From contig OZ245840.1 in assembly GCA_965228775.1 (NCBI GenBank), forward strand, positions 4,464,001 to 4,528,000: a stretch of DNA of 64,000 bases, read 5' to 3'. Numbering within the stretch: the first letter of the stretch is position 1; every line of letters starts with the position of its first letter. The notes below the pieces were generated by a model. It made no database searches, was not told where the DNA came from, and saw only the letters and a list, made by a program, of their open reading frames with translations. The stretch comes from JANQMY01 sp965228775. GTDB lineage: Bacteria; Pseudomonadota; Alphaproteobacteria; JANQMY01. Of this stretch, positions 16,415 to 25,216 are shown in pieces. The position numbers and the translations under genes were made by a program.

Positions 16415-17533
16415 ATGAAACGTGTTTGGCTAGATCTTCACCGATGGGTGGGATTGAAGCTCTTCATATTGCTAAGCTTTGTGCTCATCACAGGGACGCT
16501 CGCGACGGTTTCTCATGAGATCGATTGGCTGATCGACCCCGCGCGCCGCGTTGCACCGTCATCGGCGCCGGCGGTTCAAAATTGGGAAGGTTTGGCGCAG
16601 GCCGCCCGCACCGCGCGGCCCGGCTGGTCTATCGAATGGATCTCGGCCCCGCTTGATCCCTGGCACGCGGCGGAGGCTGTCGGCATTACGCCGGAAGGCG
16701 AACGGCGGCGTTTGCTTATTCATCCGGGTACGTTGCAGGTGCAAGGCGAACGGGCATGGTTCAATGCACAAAGACTGTTCCGGGATGCCCATCGCCGTCT
16801 GATCATTCCAAGCAGTTGGGGGATCGTGCTGGTCTCGAGCCTGTCGATCCTCATGATCTTGTCACTAATTTCGGGACTGTTCGTTTACAAAAAATTCTGG
16901 CGTGGCTTTTTCCGCAAACCAAGACAAAGGGATGCGCGTACCTTTTGGGGGGACATGCACCGTCTTGGCGGCGTGTGGAGCCTTTGGTTTGTGGTTGTGA
17001 TTGCACTGACAAGCGTTTGGTATCTGATAGAAGCTCTCGGGTTCATCTTTGGTCAGACTGTTGCCCGGCCGGAACCTAAGGCACCGCCTGCGATACACGG
17101 TGAGGCGCCGTCTGGGGCTGCGTCGATTTCGTATAGCGCTCTGGCCGGAGAAGCACGGCAGACCCTCGAGAATTATCAAATCATGCTGCTTCGTATGCCC
17201 AGATTCGCCGGCGACCCGATCACATTTTACGGTCAGAGCACAGCTATTCTTGTGCGGGAGCGCGCCAACCAAGTGGCCTTCGACTCCGCCACCGGGAAAA
17301 TGACCGGTGTGGTCAGGGGTGAAGATCTTTCCGTGATGCAACGCGTCAGCCAAATGGCGGACCCGCTTCATTTCGGTACATTCGGCGGTATTTGGACGAA
17401 GCTTCTCTATTTCGTGTTTGGCGTCATTTTGTCCGGCATGTCGCTGTCCGGTGTGTATGTCTATTCCGCACGCATACGCAATGCGGAAGCGAAGGCCCAT
17501 CGCGCCAAACAGCTCAAAGAGGCGGTGGCATGA
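16415..17533 (+). CDS. PepSY-associated TM helix domain protein
   Basis: A 372-residue inner-membrane protein, the same length as the PepSY protein at 4405. It begins MKRVWLDLHRWVGLKLFILL, with the conserved LHRWVG before the first span. Further spans lie near residues 133-157, 185-210 and 325-350, and the conserved PLHFGTFGG precedes the last. Similar proteins beside siderophore receptors reduce Fe(III)-siderophores in the periplasm. The stop overlaps the start of the next gene (ATGA), and the TonB receptor follows. A Fur-like box is upstream at 16168. Confidence 0.88.
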   Translation: MKRVWLDLHRWVGLKLFILLSFVLITGTLATVSHEIDWLIDPARRVAPSSAPAVQNWEGLAQAARTARPGWSIEWISAPLDPWHAAEAVGITPEGERRRLLIHPGTLQVQGERAWFNAQRLFRDAHRRLIIPSSWGIVLVSSLSILMILSLISGLFVYKKFWRGFFRKPRQRDARTFWGDMHRLGGVWSLWFVVVIALTSVWYLIEALGFIFGQTVARPEPKAPPAIHGEAPSGAASISYSALAGEARQTLENYQIMLLRMPRFAGDPITFYGQSTAILVRERANQVAFDSATGKMTGVVRGEDLSVMQRVSQMADPLHFGTFGGIWTKLLYFVFGVILSGMSLSGVYVYSARIRNAEAKAHRAKQLKEAVA

Positions 17534-18012
17534 CGGTGCGTGGGGCAAAGTCAAGACCTGCTTGGCGCGGCATGGGCTGGTGGAAGTGGCCATCCATTTT
17601 ACCGGTAATATTCTGTATAGGAATGGTCGTCCCCTACGCCTATACGGGAGGGGGCGGTGCGAATGGTCTAGAGGCAGATTCCGTTCAGACGCATCTAAAT
17701 GAGTGCCCGTTCGACTACCGTGTCGAACCTGCAGGCGGGACACTAACAGTTATGGGGCGTCTCGCCCCAGAATGTGCCAGCGCGTTAACGCTTCCGAAAA
17801 TACAGATTACGAATGGTCGGGACGCGATTTTGTCGGAAGGCCAGTTCAGCGGGGGGCCGAACGGATTGCGGGCGCGCCTCATCATACCGTCGGACGCACT
17901 TCCGGACCAACTGAAGGTCCTGGTGACGTCAGAGGCGCCGGATGGAAAAACGGTGCGCGCTGACATTCCGGTCGACTTTGCTCATCTAGAGACGAAAGAA
18001 CTAAGCGAATAA
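17530..18012 (+). CDS. Membrane-anchored periplasmic protein of unknown function
   Basis: A 160-residue protein whose ATG (17530) overlaps the PepSY stop by four bases. One hydrophobic helix at about 20-40 anchors it; the rest is a predicted periplasmic beta-rich domain with two cysteines (59 and 82) that could form a disulfide. The alternating pattern (GGTLTVMGRLAPE, GLRARLIIPSDALP, KTVRADIPVDF) suggests an Ig-like fold. I do not recognise the family. Its place between a PepSY reductase and a siderophore receptor, with translational coupling, suggests an accessory to ferrisiderophore reduction or iron handoff. Confidence 0.75.
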   Translation: MTVRGAKSRPAWRGMGWWKWPSILPVIFCIGMVVPYAYTGGGGANGLEADSVQTHLNECPFDYRVEPAGGTLTVMGRLAPECASALTLPKIQITNGRDAILSEGQFSGGPNGLRARLIIPSDALPDQLKVLVTSEAPDGKTVRADIPVDFAHLETKELSE

Positions 18013-18055
18013 TCCGAAGGCGAATGCGGGTCTTGGGGGATGTACTTTTGAGATA

Positions 18056-18076
18056 TGCAAATGAGAATCATATGCA
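18056..18076. promoter_or_regulatory. Fur-like box
   Basis: TGCAAATGAGAATCATATGCA is a palindrome at 16 of 21 positions. Its inner part TGAGAATCATATGCA fits the Fur 7-1-7 consensus at 11 of 15. It lies 21 bases before the receptor start, giving this TonB receptor an iron-controlled promoter of its own in addition to read-through from the PepSY gene. Confidence 0.65.
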
Positions 18077-18097
18077 TAAAAGACAGGGGAAAACCAA

Positions 18098-20272
18098 ATG
18101 AATAAGTCACAGATTTCCATGCTGGCTCTGACGGTCGGCCTGATCGGCAGCGTTGCGGCTGGAAATGCACAAAACGTTGAAAGCCCGTCGGCCGGCGGGG
18201 GGCTGGATGAAATCGTCATCAAAGGCCGCGCCCAAGAGTTTTACCTGAAGACGGCGCCCAGCCTGGGCAACAAGTTTCCGGGCGATCTGCGCGACATTCC
18301 ACAGTCGATCCAAATTCTGCCGGAGCAATTGATCAAGGACCAGGCGGCGGTGGAGATTACCGATCTTTACCGGAACATTTCATCCGTGTCCGTCTTTAGT
18401 TATTCGGGTGTGACCTTCAGGGGGTTCCGTCAAGATGAAATCCGTTATGACGGTTTGCTGGGCGATCCGTTTTCCGGATTTTCCGTGCCCCTCCTGTTTG
18501 ACATAGAGCAAGTGGAAATCATCAAAGGACCCTCCGGTGCGTTGTTTGGGGGCGGTGAGCCGGGCGGGCTTATCAACTATGTCACCCGCTCGCCGGGGGA
18601 TGAGTTTGCGGCCACCGTCAGCGGGGTCGCCGGAAATTACGATTTGTTCGGTGCGCGCGGCGAGATAACTGGACCTGTTGATGAGGATGGCAAATTTCTG
18701 ATGCGCCTTGGGGCGGCCTATGAAAACACCGATACTTTCCGCTTCAACACCGAAAAAGAAGACATCGTTGTTGCGGCTGATTTCGAGTGGCGGCCCACGG
18801 CGGGAACATCCGCCATATTCCGCTTTGACTACATCAAGCAAGACTTTCAAGGCGCCCGGCTGCGTGGCGTGCCTGTGGACGATGATGGAAACTTTCTCAC
18901 CACGCGCCGGTTTAACACGAATGAAGAAACGGACTTTCAGCGGCTGGAAGCGAAGGTGTTTTCGCTTAATGTAAATCATCAGCTAACAAGCGACCTGAAC
19001 CTGACAGTGGCCGGCCGGGTGATCGACAGCCGGGAGACACAGAACTATCACGAGAATAGAGGTCTGTTTGTTGACGGCGGTGGCACAACATTCGCGCGGC
19101 GCGAATTCCGCGATCAACTCCGCGATATTCAGCAATATACGGCGCTGGCCGAACTGGTATACAATTTCGACCTAGGCCCCACGCAACACACATTCTTGGT
19201 GGGTGGCGAATACTATCGGCGCAACAACAAGGACTTTTTCCTCGTTTCATCGGATTCCCGGCGTGCAGGTACCTTGCCGCCGAACTTTATCGTGCCGGAT
19301 CTCAACTTCTTCAACCCGGATTACGGCAATTCCAACCCGTCCCTTTTCGACCCGTTTTTGGAAATTGACCGGGACATTACATTCGATCAATGGTCCATCT
19401 ACCTTCAGGATCAGATTCAGCTCACTGACAAACTGACACTTGCACTTGGCGGACGCCTGGAAGGGTTCTCTGAAGACCTTGAGTCGGCGCGGACAGTTTT
19501 GGTGACCAGCGCTGTGACCCCGACAAATACTTCGGAAAGCGATGAAGCGCTAACAGTTCGTACGGGCGTTGTTTATGACGTCACCGAACAGATCGCGGCC
19601 TATTTCAATTATTCGACCGGGTTTACGCCGCAAGGGGCCTCGAGTCAGGATCCAACATCCGGCGGGCCCTTCGCGCCGGAACGCGGGCGGCTTTTTGAAG
19701 CTGGTGCCAAGGTCGATTTGTTTGGCGACCGGGTATACGCGCAATTCGCCGCGTACCAAATCAACAAGACCAATGTGCTTGTGGCTGATCCCACACCGGG
19801 CGCGCCGACCGGGGCTCTGGCCACTATCGGCGAAGCGCGCTCCCGGGGGATCGAGCTGGACCTGGTGGGGGACATCACCGACGAGTGGACATTCACGCTG
19901 AACTATGGTTTCAACGATACGGTAATCCTTCAGGGGTCGGACGAAATTACAAACTCTGTTGGGAATGAATTCGCCAACGCCCCTGACAATCAGTTCGGTT
20001 TCTGGACGCGCTATGATATTGCGCCAATCAATTCCGCGATTGCCTTTGGCGGTCAGTATGTGTCGGAACAGATCAGCCTCAGTGGCCAGACCGTAAGGCC
20101 GTTTGCGGTGTTCGATGCAAGTTGGATTACGACGTGGCGCAACCTGCAATTCCAGATTAATGCGCGTAATCTTTTCGACAAGGTGTACGCTGAAAGCGGC
20201 TTTCTCTCCCGGAACGGCCACTTCCCAGGTGAGCCAAGGACCTTCCGCATGGAAGTGTCTGCGGATTTCTGA
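18098..20272 (+). CDS. TonB-dependent siderophore receptor
   Basis: A 724-residue outer-membrane receptor. The signal peptide (about 1-24, ending SVAAGNAQ) is followed by the TonB-box-like DEIVIKG. The plug contains DIPQSIQILPEQLIKDQ, TFRGFRQDEIRYDGL and EIIKGPSGALFGGGEPGG, the standard siderophore-receptor plug motifs. The barrel ends in FRMEVSADF with terminal Phe. The ligand is unknown; the PGG plug loop and length fit ferric hydroxamate or mixed siderophores but do not prove it. It is last in the unit PepSY, 160-residue protein, receptor. It differs clearly from the receptor at 5535. Confidence 0.92.
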   Translation: MNKSQISMLALTVGLIGSVAAGNAQNVESPSAGGGLDEIVIKGRAQEFYLKTAPSLGNKFPGDLRDIPQSIQILPEQLIKDQAAVEITDLYRNISSVSVFSYSGVTFRGFRQDEIRYDGLLGDPFSGFSVPLLFDIEQVEIIKGPSGALFGGGEPGGLINYVTRSPGDEFAATVSGVAGNYDLFGARGEITGPVDEDGKFLMRLGAAYENTDTFRFNTEKEDIVVAADFEWRPTAGTSAIFRFDYIKQDFQGARLRGVPVDDDGNFLTTRRFNTNEETDFQRLEAKVFSLNVNHQLTSDLNLTVAGRVIDSRETQNYHENRGLFVDGGGTTFARREFRDQLRDIQQYTALAELVYNFDLGPTQHTFLVGGEYYRRNNKDFFLVSSDSRRAGTLPPNFIVPDLNFFNPDYGNSNPSLFDPFLEIDRDITFDQWSIYLQDQIQLTDKLTLALGGRLEGFSEDLESARTVLVTSAVTPTNTSESDEALTVRTGVVYDVTEQIAAYFNYSTGFTPQGASSQDPTSGGPFAPERGRLFEAGAKVDLFGDRVYAQFAAYQINKTNVLVADPTPGAPTGALATIGEARSRGIELDLVGDITDEWTFTLNYGFNDTVILQGSDEITNSVGNEFANAPDNQFGFWTRYDIAPINSAIAFGGQYVSEQISLSGQTVRPFAVFDASWITTWRNLQFQINARNLFDKVYAESGFLSRNGHFPGEPRTFRMEVSADF

Positions 20273-20284
20273 TCCGGGTGTGAG

Positions 20285-20312
20285 TGACGGTGGTTTTTCG
20301 AAGCCACCGTCA
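20285..20312. terminator. Hairpin between convergent genes
   Basis: TGACGGTGG (20285-20293) and CCACCGTCA (20304-20312) form a perfect 9-bp stem, placed between the receptor stop (20272) and the stop of the intradiol dioxygenase gene (20317). No U-tract follows on either strand; five Ts are in the loop. It probably acts as a weak bidirectional terminator or 3'-end stabiliser. Confidence 0.5.
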
Positions 20313-20316
20313 TCAT

Positions 20317-21093
20317 TCATGCTATTCCAAGCAACGCCGTTGCCATTAATCCGTCATCGGTTTCTGTCGGCCGCAACATCAACCCGCTGGCGTCGGGATA
20401 CATGCTGATGACCGTGTCGTTGCTTGTGGAATAGGGACACGCCCCATGGGGCGCATAGTCCGGATGGCTATTGTAGACTTCCGCCATAAAGGCATCCGGA
20501 AAATAGAGCTGTGTTGTCAGAACGTCTGTATCGTTCAAGAAGACTTTCACATGAATGTGCGGAATGCGCGGATCGTACCAGCCGGGCAGAATGGTTCTGA
20601 AAGCCACCATGCCGGTCTCATCCGTGGCTTGGGCCCCGCGCAGATAGGTCTTGTCGTTGAATGGCGGAACATGCCCGTCAATCGCTTTTGTGCCGACCAA
20701 TCGAAACGTGTCGAAGGGCGACCGGCTCATATCCTCCGGATACGCACTATAGCGGCCCGCATTGTCGCAATGCCAAATTTCCACAAGCGCATTTTGTTTT
20801 GGTGAGCAGCCATCGGCGCCGACCACTTTCAGTGTAAGGTCGAAGGGGATGCCTTGGCGGTCTTCGCGAATGTCGCTGCGCACCGGGGCGCGGACGAAAT
20901 AAGGCCCTTCATCCTGCGCAGGCGTGAGGGCGCAACTATCTGCATCCGCGAACAAGGCCTCTGAAATCACCGCATCGTCATTACGAACTGAAGTTAAGCG
21001 CCAGCGCAGGATCTCGTTTCTATAGGCCCAAGCCAGGGCGCCCGTACCGGCAAGACCGGCCGCGCCGCCTATCAAGAGACGTCTATTGATCAT
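20317..21093 (-). CDS. Intradiol ring-cleavage dioxygenase-like protein, exported
   Basis: A 258-residue protein with the catechol/protocatechuate 3,4-dioxygenase fold. The Fe(III) ligands appear as Tyr115 in NAGRYSAYPED, Tyr173 in LPGWYDPRIPHIHV, and His179/His181 in the same segment. EGPYFV at 62-67 is the usual start of the domain. The N-terminus MINRRLLIGGAAGLAGTGAL has a twin arginine followed by a hydrophobic stretch, so Tat export or membrane anchoring is likely. This places it with the extracytoplasmic intradiol-like group whose substrates are mostly unknown, rather than cytoplasmic PcaGH. It is convergent with the siderophore receptor; a catecholate link is speculative. Confidence 0.85.
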   Translation of the reverse strand: MINRRLLIGGAAGLAGTGALAWAYRNEILRWRLTSVRNDDAVISEALFADADSCALTPAQDEGPYFVRAPVRSDIREDRQGIPFDLTLKVVGADGCSPKQNALVEIWHCDNAGRYSAYPEDMSRSPFDTFRLVGTKAIDGHVPPFNDKTYLRGAQATDETGMVAFRTILPGWYDPRIPHIHVKVFLNDTDVLTTQLYFPDAFMAEVYNSHPDYAPHGACPYSTSNDTVISMYPDASGLMLRPTETDDGLMATALLGIA

Positions 21094-21180
21094 TATTATC
21101 CTCCCCTCGAACCGCGTGGCGCAGTATAGCGCAGACGGGTTGCTTGCCCAGCGAAAGGGGGAGTACGCACTTAAGCTTCA

Positions 21181-21288
21181 CCCTTCGAGACACCGCCCAT
21201 AGGGCGGTTCCTCAGGGTGAGGCTGTTGTAAGGCGGAAGCGGATTTCCTCATCCTGAGGGCGAGTGGAACGAGCGTCTCGAAGGATGG
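21181..21288. repeat. Dispersed palindromic repeat, CTTCGAGACG family (copy 1)
   Basis: The element opens CCCTTCGAGAC and closes GTCTCGAAGGATGGG. Inside are ACCGCCCatAGGGCGGT and the pair CCTCAGGGTGAGG...CCTCATCCTGAGGG. A second copy with the same layout is at 30367-30470. It sits between the divergent starts of no genes: left is the dioxygenase start (21093), right is the azoR stop. Confidence 0.75.
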
Positions 21289-21339
21289 GAAATCCGAACG
21301 TACGATATGCGATCACCCTAAGAAAAAGGTAGGGGCGAT

Positions 21340-21990
21340 CTAAAACGAAGCGGCGGCCTCACGCGCGTCGCCTTCGCAGCGCGCCACCATGGCGTCGGTA
21401 TCGGGGCCGGGAATGCCCGTGGGCATGACCCGTAAGGTGCGAATATCCGTAAAGCCCATAAAGCCGAAGACGTGGTTCAGATAAGACCACATGAAATCGG
21501 ATTTGGTGCCGTCGGCCGCTTGCGGAAACCGGTTTTCATACGGGCTGCCGCTGGCGATGATCATTTGCAAAGGCCGCCCGGTCACTTGGCCCACATATTC
21601 GAAGTTCTCGTTGACCTTCACGGTTACGCCCACTTGCACCACCAGATCGATCCAGTGTTTCAGGCGGTAGGGCACGCCGTAATTCCACATGGGCGCCGAC
21701 AGCAGCACTTTGTCTGCGCTCTCCAGCCTTTTGATTTCCTGCATAACGCCGGCCCATTCGCCTGTGGCGTCAATGCCGTCGCCGCCCTGGATCATGTCCA
21801 TTATGTTTTCCATCTTCTGGTTGGCGCCTTCCGCGGTGAAGCTGGGCAGGTCCATGCCGAACAAATCCAGGTGTTCGATTTGATGGCCCGGGTTTGCCGT
21901 GCGATAGGCGTCCAAAAAAGCATTCGCGACGCGCGACGAATAGGATTGATCCTTGCGCGGACTGGCTTCCAAATACAAAAGCTTGGTCAT
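21340..21990 (-). CDS. azoR: FMN-dependent NADH-azoreductase
   Basis: A 216-residue flavodoxin-fold protein. The N-terminal phosphate-binding loop EASPRKDQSYSSRVA binds FMN, MWNYGVPYRLKHWIDLV is the family signature next to the flavin, and IASGSPYE is the second flavin loop. AzoR proteins reduce azo and quinone compounds with NADH in the cytoplasm. It lies 21 bases after the flavin monooxygenase gene in one operon, where it could supply reduced flavin or remove quinone products. The TetR protein at 23262 probably controls both. Confidence 0.9.
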   Translation of the reverse strand: MTKLLYLEASPRKDQSYSSRVANAFLDAYRTANPGHQIEHLDLFGMDLPSFTAEGANQKMENIMDMIQGGDGIDATGEWAGVMQEIKRLESADKVLLSAPMWNYGVPYRLKHWIDLVVQVGVTVKVNENFEYVGQVTGRPLQMIIASGSPYENRFPQAADGTKSDFMWSYLNHVFGFMGFTDIRTLRVMPTGIPGPDTDAMVARCEGDAREAAASF

Positions 21991-22011
21991 GATGGTTCCT
22001 GTGGGTGATGA

Positions 22012-23178
22012 TTAAAGAAGGGCGCTGGCCGGGTCCATTCCTACCAGAGTGCGCCCCAGATCGCGATAGCGGCTGTCACGGTCGAACACCACATGGTTTG
22101 ACGCCGTATTGATATCCCGCAAGCAACGTTGCAGCGGATTGTTGAGATTGTTGGAGCTGGCGCCCGCTGCCTCGCAGATTTTGTTGGTGGCGGCGCGGCA
22201 GGTGGCCACCGCATGGGTCATGCGGGCAAGCCAGCCTGCGCGTTTTGCCGGGGTGGCGTCGATCCGTTGGGCCATCACATCCGCCACAACGGCGCGCATC
22301 ATGTCTTCGGCCATCTCCACCTCCAGCGCGGCCTGGGCGGCGATCACCTGGCTGGATGGGTTTTCGGACCGCACCTTGCCCGTGTTCATTTCCAGTTTCT
22401 TCTTGGACTGTTCCTTGAATTCGTGAACGGCGCGTTTGGCCGCCCCCAGGCACGGTGTGCCCGCCGCGATTGCCAGGATGGGCATCATCGGTGTGCGGTA
22501 TAAAGGGGCGTCGTAAAGCGTGCCGATTTCCGTATTCAGATTGAGCAAGTCCATGAAGGATTGTCCGCGTTCTGCCGGTATAAAGATATCGTCGATCTTG
22601 AAATCATGGCTGCCCGTGGCGCACATACCCGCCATGTGCCAGGTATCGATGGTTTCGGTCTCATCGCGCGGCAAAACAAAGAACATGGGTTCGATGGCGC
22701 CATCGCCTTTGTCCGCCAATGCGCCAGCCATGACCCAGCTGGCATGGACGATGCCGGTCCCCCATTGCCATTGCCCGCTCAGGCGATAGCCGCCCTCCAC
22801 GGGCGTTGCCTTCCCGCCCATCACTGACAGGGCGCCTGGCGCCAGGGCATAGTTCTTATCGCCGAAAATTTCGTCCTGCACGGATTTGGGAAAATGGCAA
22901 AACCAAAAACAGTGCTCAATGTAAAAACCGATGAGCCATCCCATGGAGGTGTCGGCTTCGGAAAGAATGAGGCTCACCTCGAAGAATTCATCGATGTCGG
23001 CTTCGTGCCCGCCATAGGCTTTGGGCGTCATCATGGAAAACAGATCCGTTGCCCGTACCGCGTCGATCACCTGGTCCAAGGGTTGGCGGGCCAGCTCCGC
23101 TTCGCGTGCCGTTTCGCGCAGGAGGGGGGCGAGCGCGCGCGCCTGATCGACAAATCTGCTTACTGTCGCCATGACCAT
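22012..23178 (-). CDS. Acyl-CoA dehydrogenase-fold flavin-dependent monooxygenase (HsaA/HpaB group D type)
   Basis: A 388-residue protein with the acyl-CoA dehydrogenase fold but the sequence pattern of the two-component monooxygenases HsaA and C2-HPAH: MTPKAYGGHEADIDEF, LSEADTSMGW, LSGQWQWGTGIVHASW and the C-terminal NNPLQRCLRDINTASNHVVFD. The catalytic Glu of true acyl-CoA dehydrogenases is not at its usual place. Such enzymes take FMNH2 or FADH2 from a separate reductase and hydroxylate phenols or similar compounds. The downstream azoreductase may be the partner. Two ATG codons (23178, 23172) are possible starts. A 28-bp palindrome lies just upstream. Confidence 0.85.
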   Translation of the reverse strand: MVMATVSRFVDQARALAPLLRETAREAELARQPLDQVIDAVRATDLFSMMTPKAYGGHEADIDEFFEVSLILSEADTSMGWLIGFYIEHCFWFCHFPKSVQDEIFGDKNYALAPGALSVMGGKATPVEGGYRLSGQWQWGTGIVHASWVMAGALADKGDGAIEPMFFVLPRDETETIDTWHMAGMCATGSHDFKIDDIFIPAERGQSFMDLLNLNTEIGTLYDAPLYRTPMMPILAIAAGTPCLGAAKRAVHEFKEQSKKKLEMNTGKVRSENPSSQVIAAQAALEVEMAEDMMRAVVADVMAQRIDATPAKRAGWLARMTHAVATCRAATNKICEAAGASSNNLNNPLQRCLRDINTASNHVVFDRDSRYRDLGRTLVGMDPASALL

Positions 23179-23196
23179 GAGATTCCCTTCCCTTTT

Positions 23197-23224
23197 TTAA
23201 AACATACTATAGAGTATGTTTTAA
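23197..23224. promoter_or_regulatory. TetR-type operator, 12-bp perfect arms
   Basis: TTAAAACATACT (23197-23208) and AGTATGTTTTAA (23213-23224) are perfect inverted repeats around ATAG. The site is centred between the divergent starts of the monooxygenase operon (23178) and the TetR gene (23262), so one bound dimer could repress both. Confidence 0.85.
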
Positions 23225-23261
23225 GGCTGCAAGCTGATTGAACGAAAAAGGATAGAAGGCG

Positions 23262-23816
23262 ATGGGCCGATTGGGCACAGGGCTGACACGCTCGGATTGG
23301 CTGGAGCAGGGGCAAACCCTTTTGCGCGAGGCTGGGATAGAAGGCGTGAGCATCCGCGCTCTGACGGAAGCGCTGGGCGTATCGAAAGGCAGCTTCTATC
23401 ATCACTTCCGGGATCTGGATGATTTCCTTGATGCTCTGGCGGATTTTTTCTCGAATGAGCAGCTCGTCGCGTATTTCGCGCGGGCGCGCGCGGAAGCGAC
23501 AGGCGATCCGGTCTCGCGGATTACGGCGCTTAGCAAGATCGTCATGAAAAACGGGGGGCGCAAGCTGATGTGGGCAATGCGCGCTTGGGCCAAACACAAC
23601 AAGGCGGCTGCCGCCTCTGTCAGGAAGCTGGACAAACTCTCCATGGAATTCTTTGAAGACGTATTTCTGGAACTGGGGTTTGAGCCGAAGGACGCCAAGC
23701 TTCGCGCTTATCTGTTCATTGCGGCCACGGTTGTGGATATAGAGCCCAAACTCCTGGGGCTCAGCCAAGGTGAATTCCAAGACAAAATGGTTGCGTTGAC
23801 AACTAAAAGCGCTTGA
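23262..23816 (+). CDS. TetR/AcrR-family regulator of the monooxygenase-azoreductase operon
   Basis: A 184-residue protein. The HTH (about 10-56) contains GIEGVSIRALTEALGVSKGSFYHHF, given in parts as VSIRALTEALGVSKG and SFYHHFRDLDDF. The C-terminal half is a helical ligand domain rich in Lys and Ala. It diverges from the flavin monooxygenase operon across a 28-bp palindrome, the normal layout for a local repressor released by the pathway substrate. Confidence 0.92.
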   Translation: MGRLGTGLTRSDWLEQGQTLLREAGIEGVSIRALTEALGVSKGSFYHHFRDLDDFLDALADFFSNEQLVAYFARARAEATGDPVSRITALSKIVMKNGGRKLMWAMRAWAKHNKAAAASVRKLDKLSMEFFEDVFLELGFEPKDAKLRAYLFIAATVVDIEPKLLGLSQGEFQDKMVALTTKSA

Positions 23817-23903
23817 GCGCTTGTACAGAAACTCGCATCTTGAATACGTGTTTTTCCTACCAAAGTGTAGTCCACAGATGAAATGTTCTTAGGACATGAA
23901 GAC

Positions 23904-24197
23904 ATGAACACGTTCATGGATGCTGTTCGGCGTGCTCTTGTGCTTTGGGTGTTTAACCCAGCCGGGGTGGGGTTTTTGAGCCTCTTCATTTACCGAGACT
24001 TTGGCATTTTTCTCGCTAATCTCGACCGATCTTGGTTTTTCTTTCTTGTTGTCTTCATTGCAATAATTGCGGGCACCTATATGTGGTGTGCGGCCTACCG
24101 AAAGAGCATTGGTATACCATTGGCGCTCGGGCTTTACTTTTCCGCTTGTCTTGTCTGGTTTGCTTTAACGGCCATATTGGTCCCGCCGATTATATGA
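23904..24197 (+). CDS. Small three-helix membrane protein, unknown
   Basis: A 97-residue hydrophobic protein with spans near 10-30, 45-65 and 70-92 and short polar loops (DRSW, AYRKS). No family is recognised. The start at 23904 has AGGA nine bases before it; an in-frame ATG at 23883 has no site. It stands alone after the TetR gene. Coding status is supported by the membrane-protein composition and clean start, not by homology. Confidence 0.55.
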   Translation: MNTFMDAVRRALVLWVFNPAGVGFLSLFIYRDFGIFLANLDRSWFFFLVVFIAIIAGTYMWCAAYRKSIGIPLALGLYFSACLVWFALTAILVPPII

Positions 24198-24270
24198 AGG
24201 GCCGAAACCGCTCGGTCCCTTTGAGGTCAATTGGCACACGGGGCAGCAATAAGCTCAATCTGTGGTCCGT

Positions 24271-25188
24271 TTATTTTGATTTCAAAAACTCAACAAGTGC
24301 ATCTGTGAATGCTGGCTGCAAGGGGGCCGTTAGGTGATCCCCAGGCGGACGACTGACGGTGGCATTGGGTAACGCGGCGGCAAGACCATCGACCGGGCCG
24401 ACCATATCGTCGTCAATGCCCGTCAAGATGAGCGTCGGCATTGTGACTTCTTTCACGCGCTCCGCTGGAATTCCTTTGTCGGTTTGGGCAACGCGCGCCA
24501 ATGCAACGAAATCACCGCCTTCATTTTCGATAAAACGGCGATAGCCAATCTGCGTTTCATCGAGTCCCTCTTCGCTGTCGGCGAGCAAACCGGCCGCCAC
24601 ATGATCCGCGCCGGTCCATTTGTCCAAGGTGATCGTATCCCCGTGGCCTGCTACCACCAGGCGCCGCACCCGTGCGTCTTCCAAGGCGAGCCACATGGCG
24701 ATGGTGGACCCCATGGAATAGCCGACCACATCGAACTGCTCGATTTTGAGAGCGTCGGCCAAATGTTGAACATCGCGCACCATCGCGAGGTTCTCATAGG
24801 CTTCTCGATTGTGCGGTCTGCCAGACTGGCCATGGCCGCGCAGATCGACGGCGATGACATTCAAGCCCGCATCGGCAAGTGCATCAACGATGCGTGGCGC
24901 GACCCAATTGCTCAGCGCAGAAGAGGCATAGCCGTGAAGCAACAAAACCGTGGGCCCTGTGCCTTTCTCGAAATAGCTGATCTGCGTGCCGTCAAAGCTT
25001 ATGTGGTGCATGACTTTGTAAGCGGTTTTATCGTCTGACGTTTCGCGCACGATGAGCAGTTTTCCCATACCGCTCAGATCCAATCCACTTTTGTTCTCAT
25101 TGTCATTCGTCATGGCGGTGGTGTTCCAGAAGATCCCCAGCACAAATGTCATTGTGATGGCAAAGGTAAACAAACCAAAGCGTTTCAT
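24271..25188 (-). CDS. Alpha/beta hydrolase, exported or membrane-anchored
   Basis: A 305-residue protein. The N-terminal hydrophobic segment (5-24, LFTFAITMTFVLGIFW) is a signal or anchor. The hydrolase core follows: LLLHGYASSA (oxyanion HG), VDLRGHGQSG, the nucleophile elbow GYSMGS, an acid in GIDDDMVGP and the catalytic His in PGDHLTAP. Substrate is unknown. The ATG at 25188 is chosen because it gives the signal sequence; codons upstream to 25278 overlap the neighbouring gene. It starts 28 bases after the stop of the flavoprotein gene and could be its operon partner. Confidence 0.87.
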   Translation of the reverse strand: MKRFGLFTFAITMTFVLGIFWNTTAMTNDNENKSGLDLSGMGKLLIVRETSDDKTAYKVMHHISFDGTQISYFEKGTGPTVLLLHGYASSALSNWVAPRIVDALADAGLNVIAVDLRGHGQSGRPHNREAYENLAMVRDVQHLADALKIEQFDVVGYSMGSTIAMWLALEDARVRRLVVAGHGDTITLDKWTGADHVAAGLLADSEEGLDETQIGYRRFIENEGGDFVALARVAQTDKGIPAERVKEVTMPTLILTGIDDDMVGPVDGLAAALPNATVSRPPGDHLTAPLQPAFTDALVEFLKSK

Positions 25189-25216
25189 AGCTCTCTCACA
25201 CCGTAATCTGTAGATC

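Noticed and set aside
16865..17743. 292-residue minus-strand frame opposite the PepSY gene
   Set aside because: Antisense shadow crossing the overlap of two real genes; Arg/His/Pro-rich with no domain.
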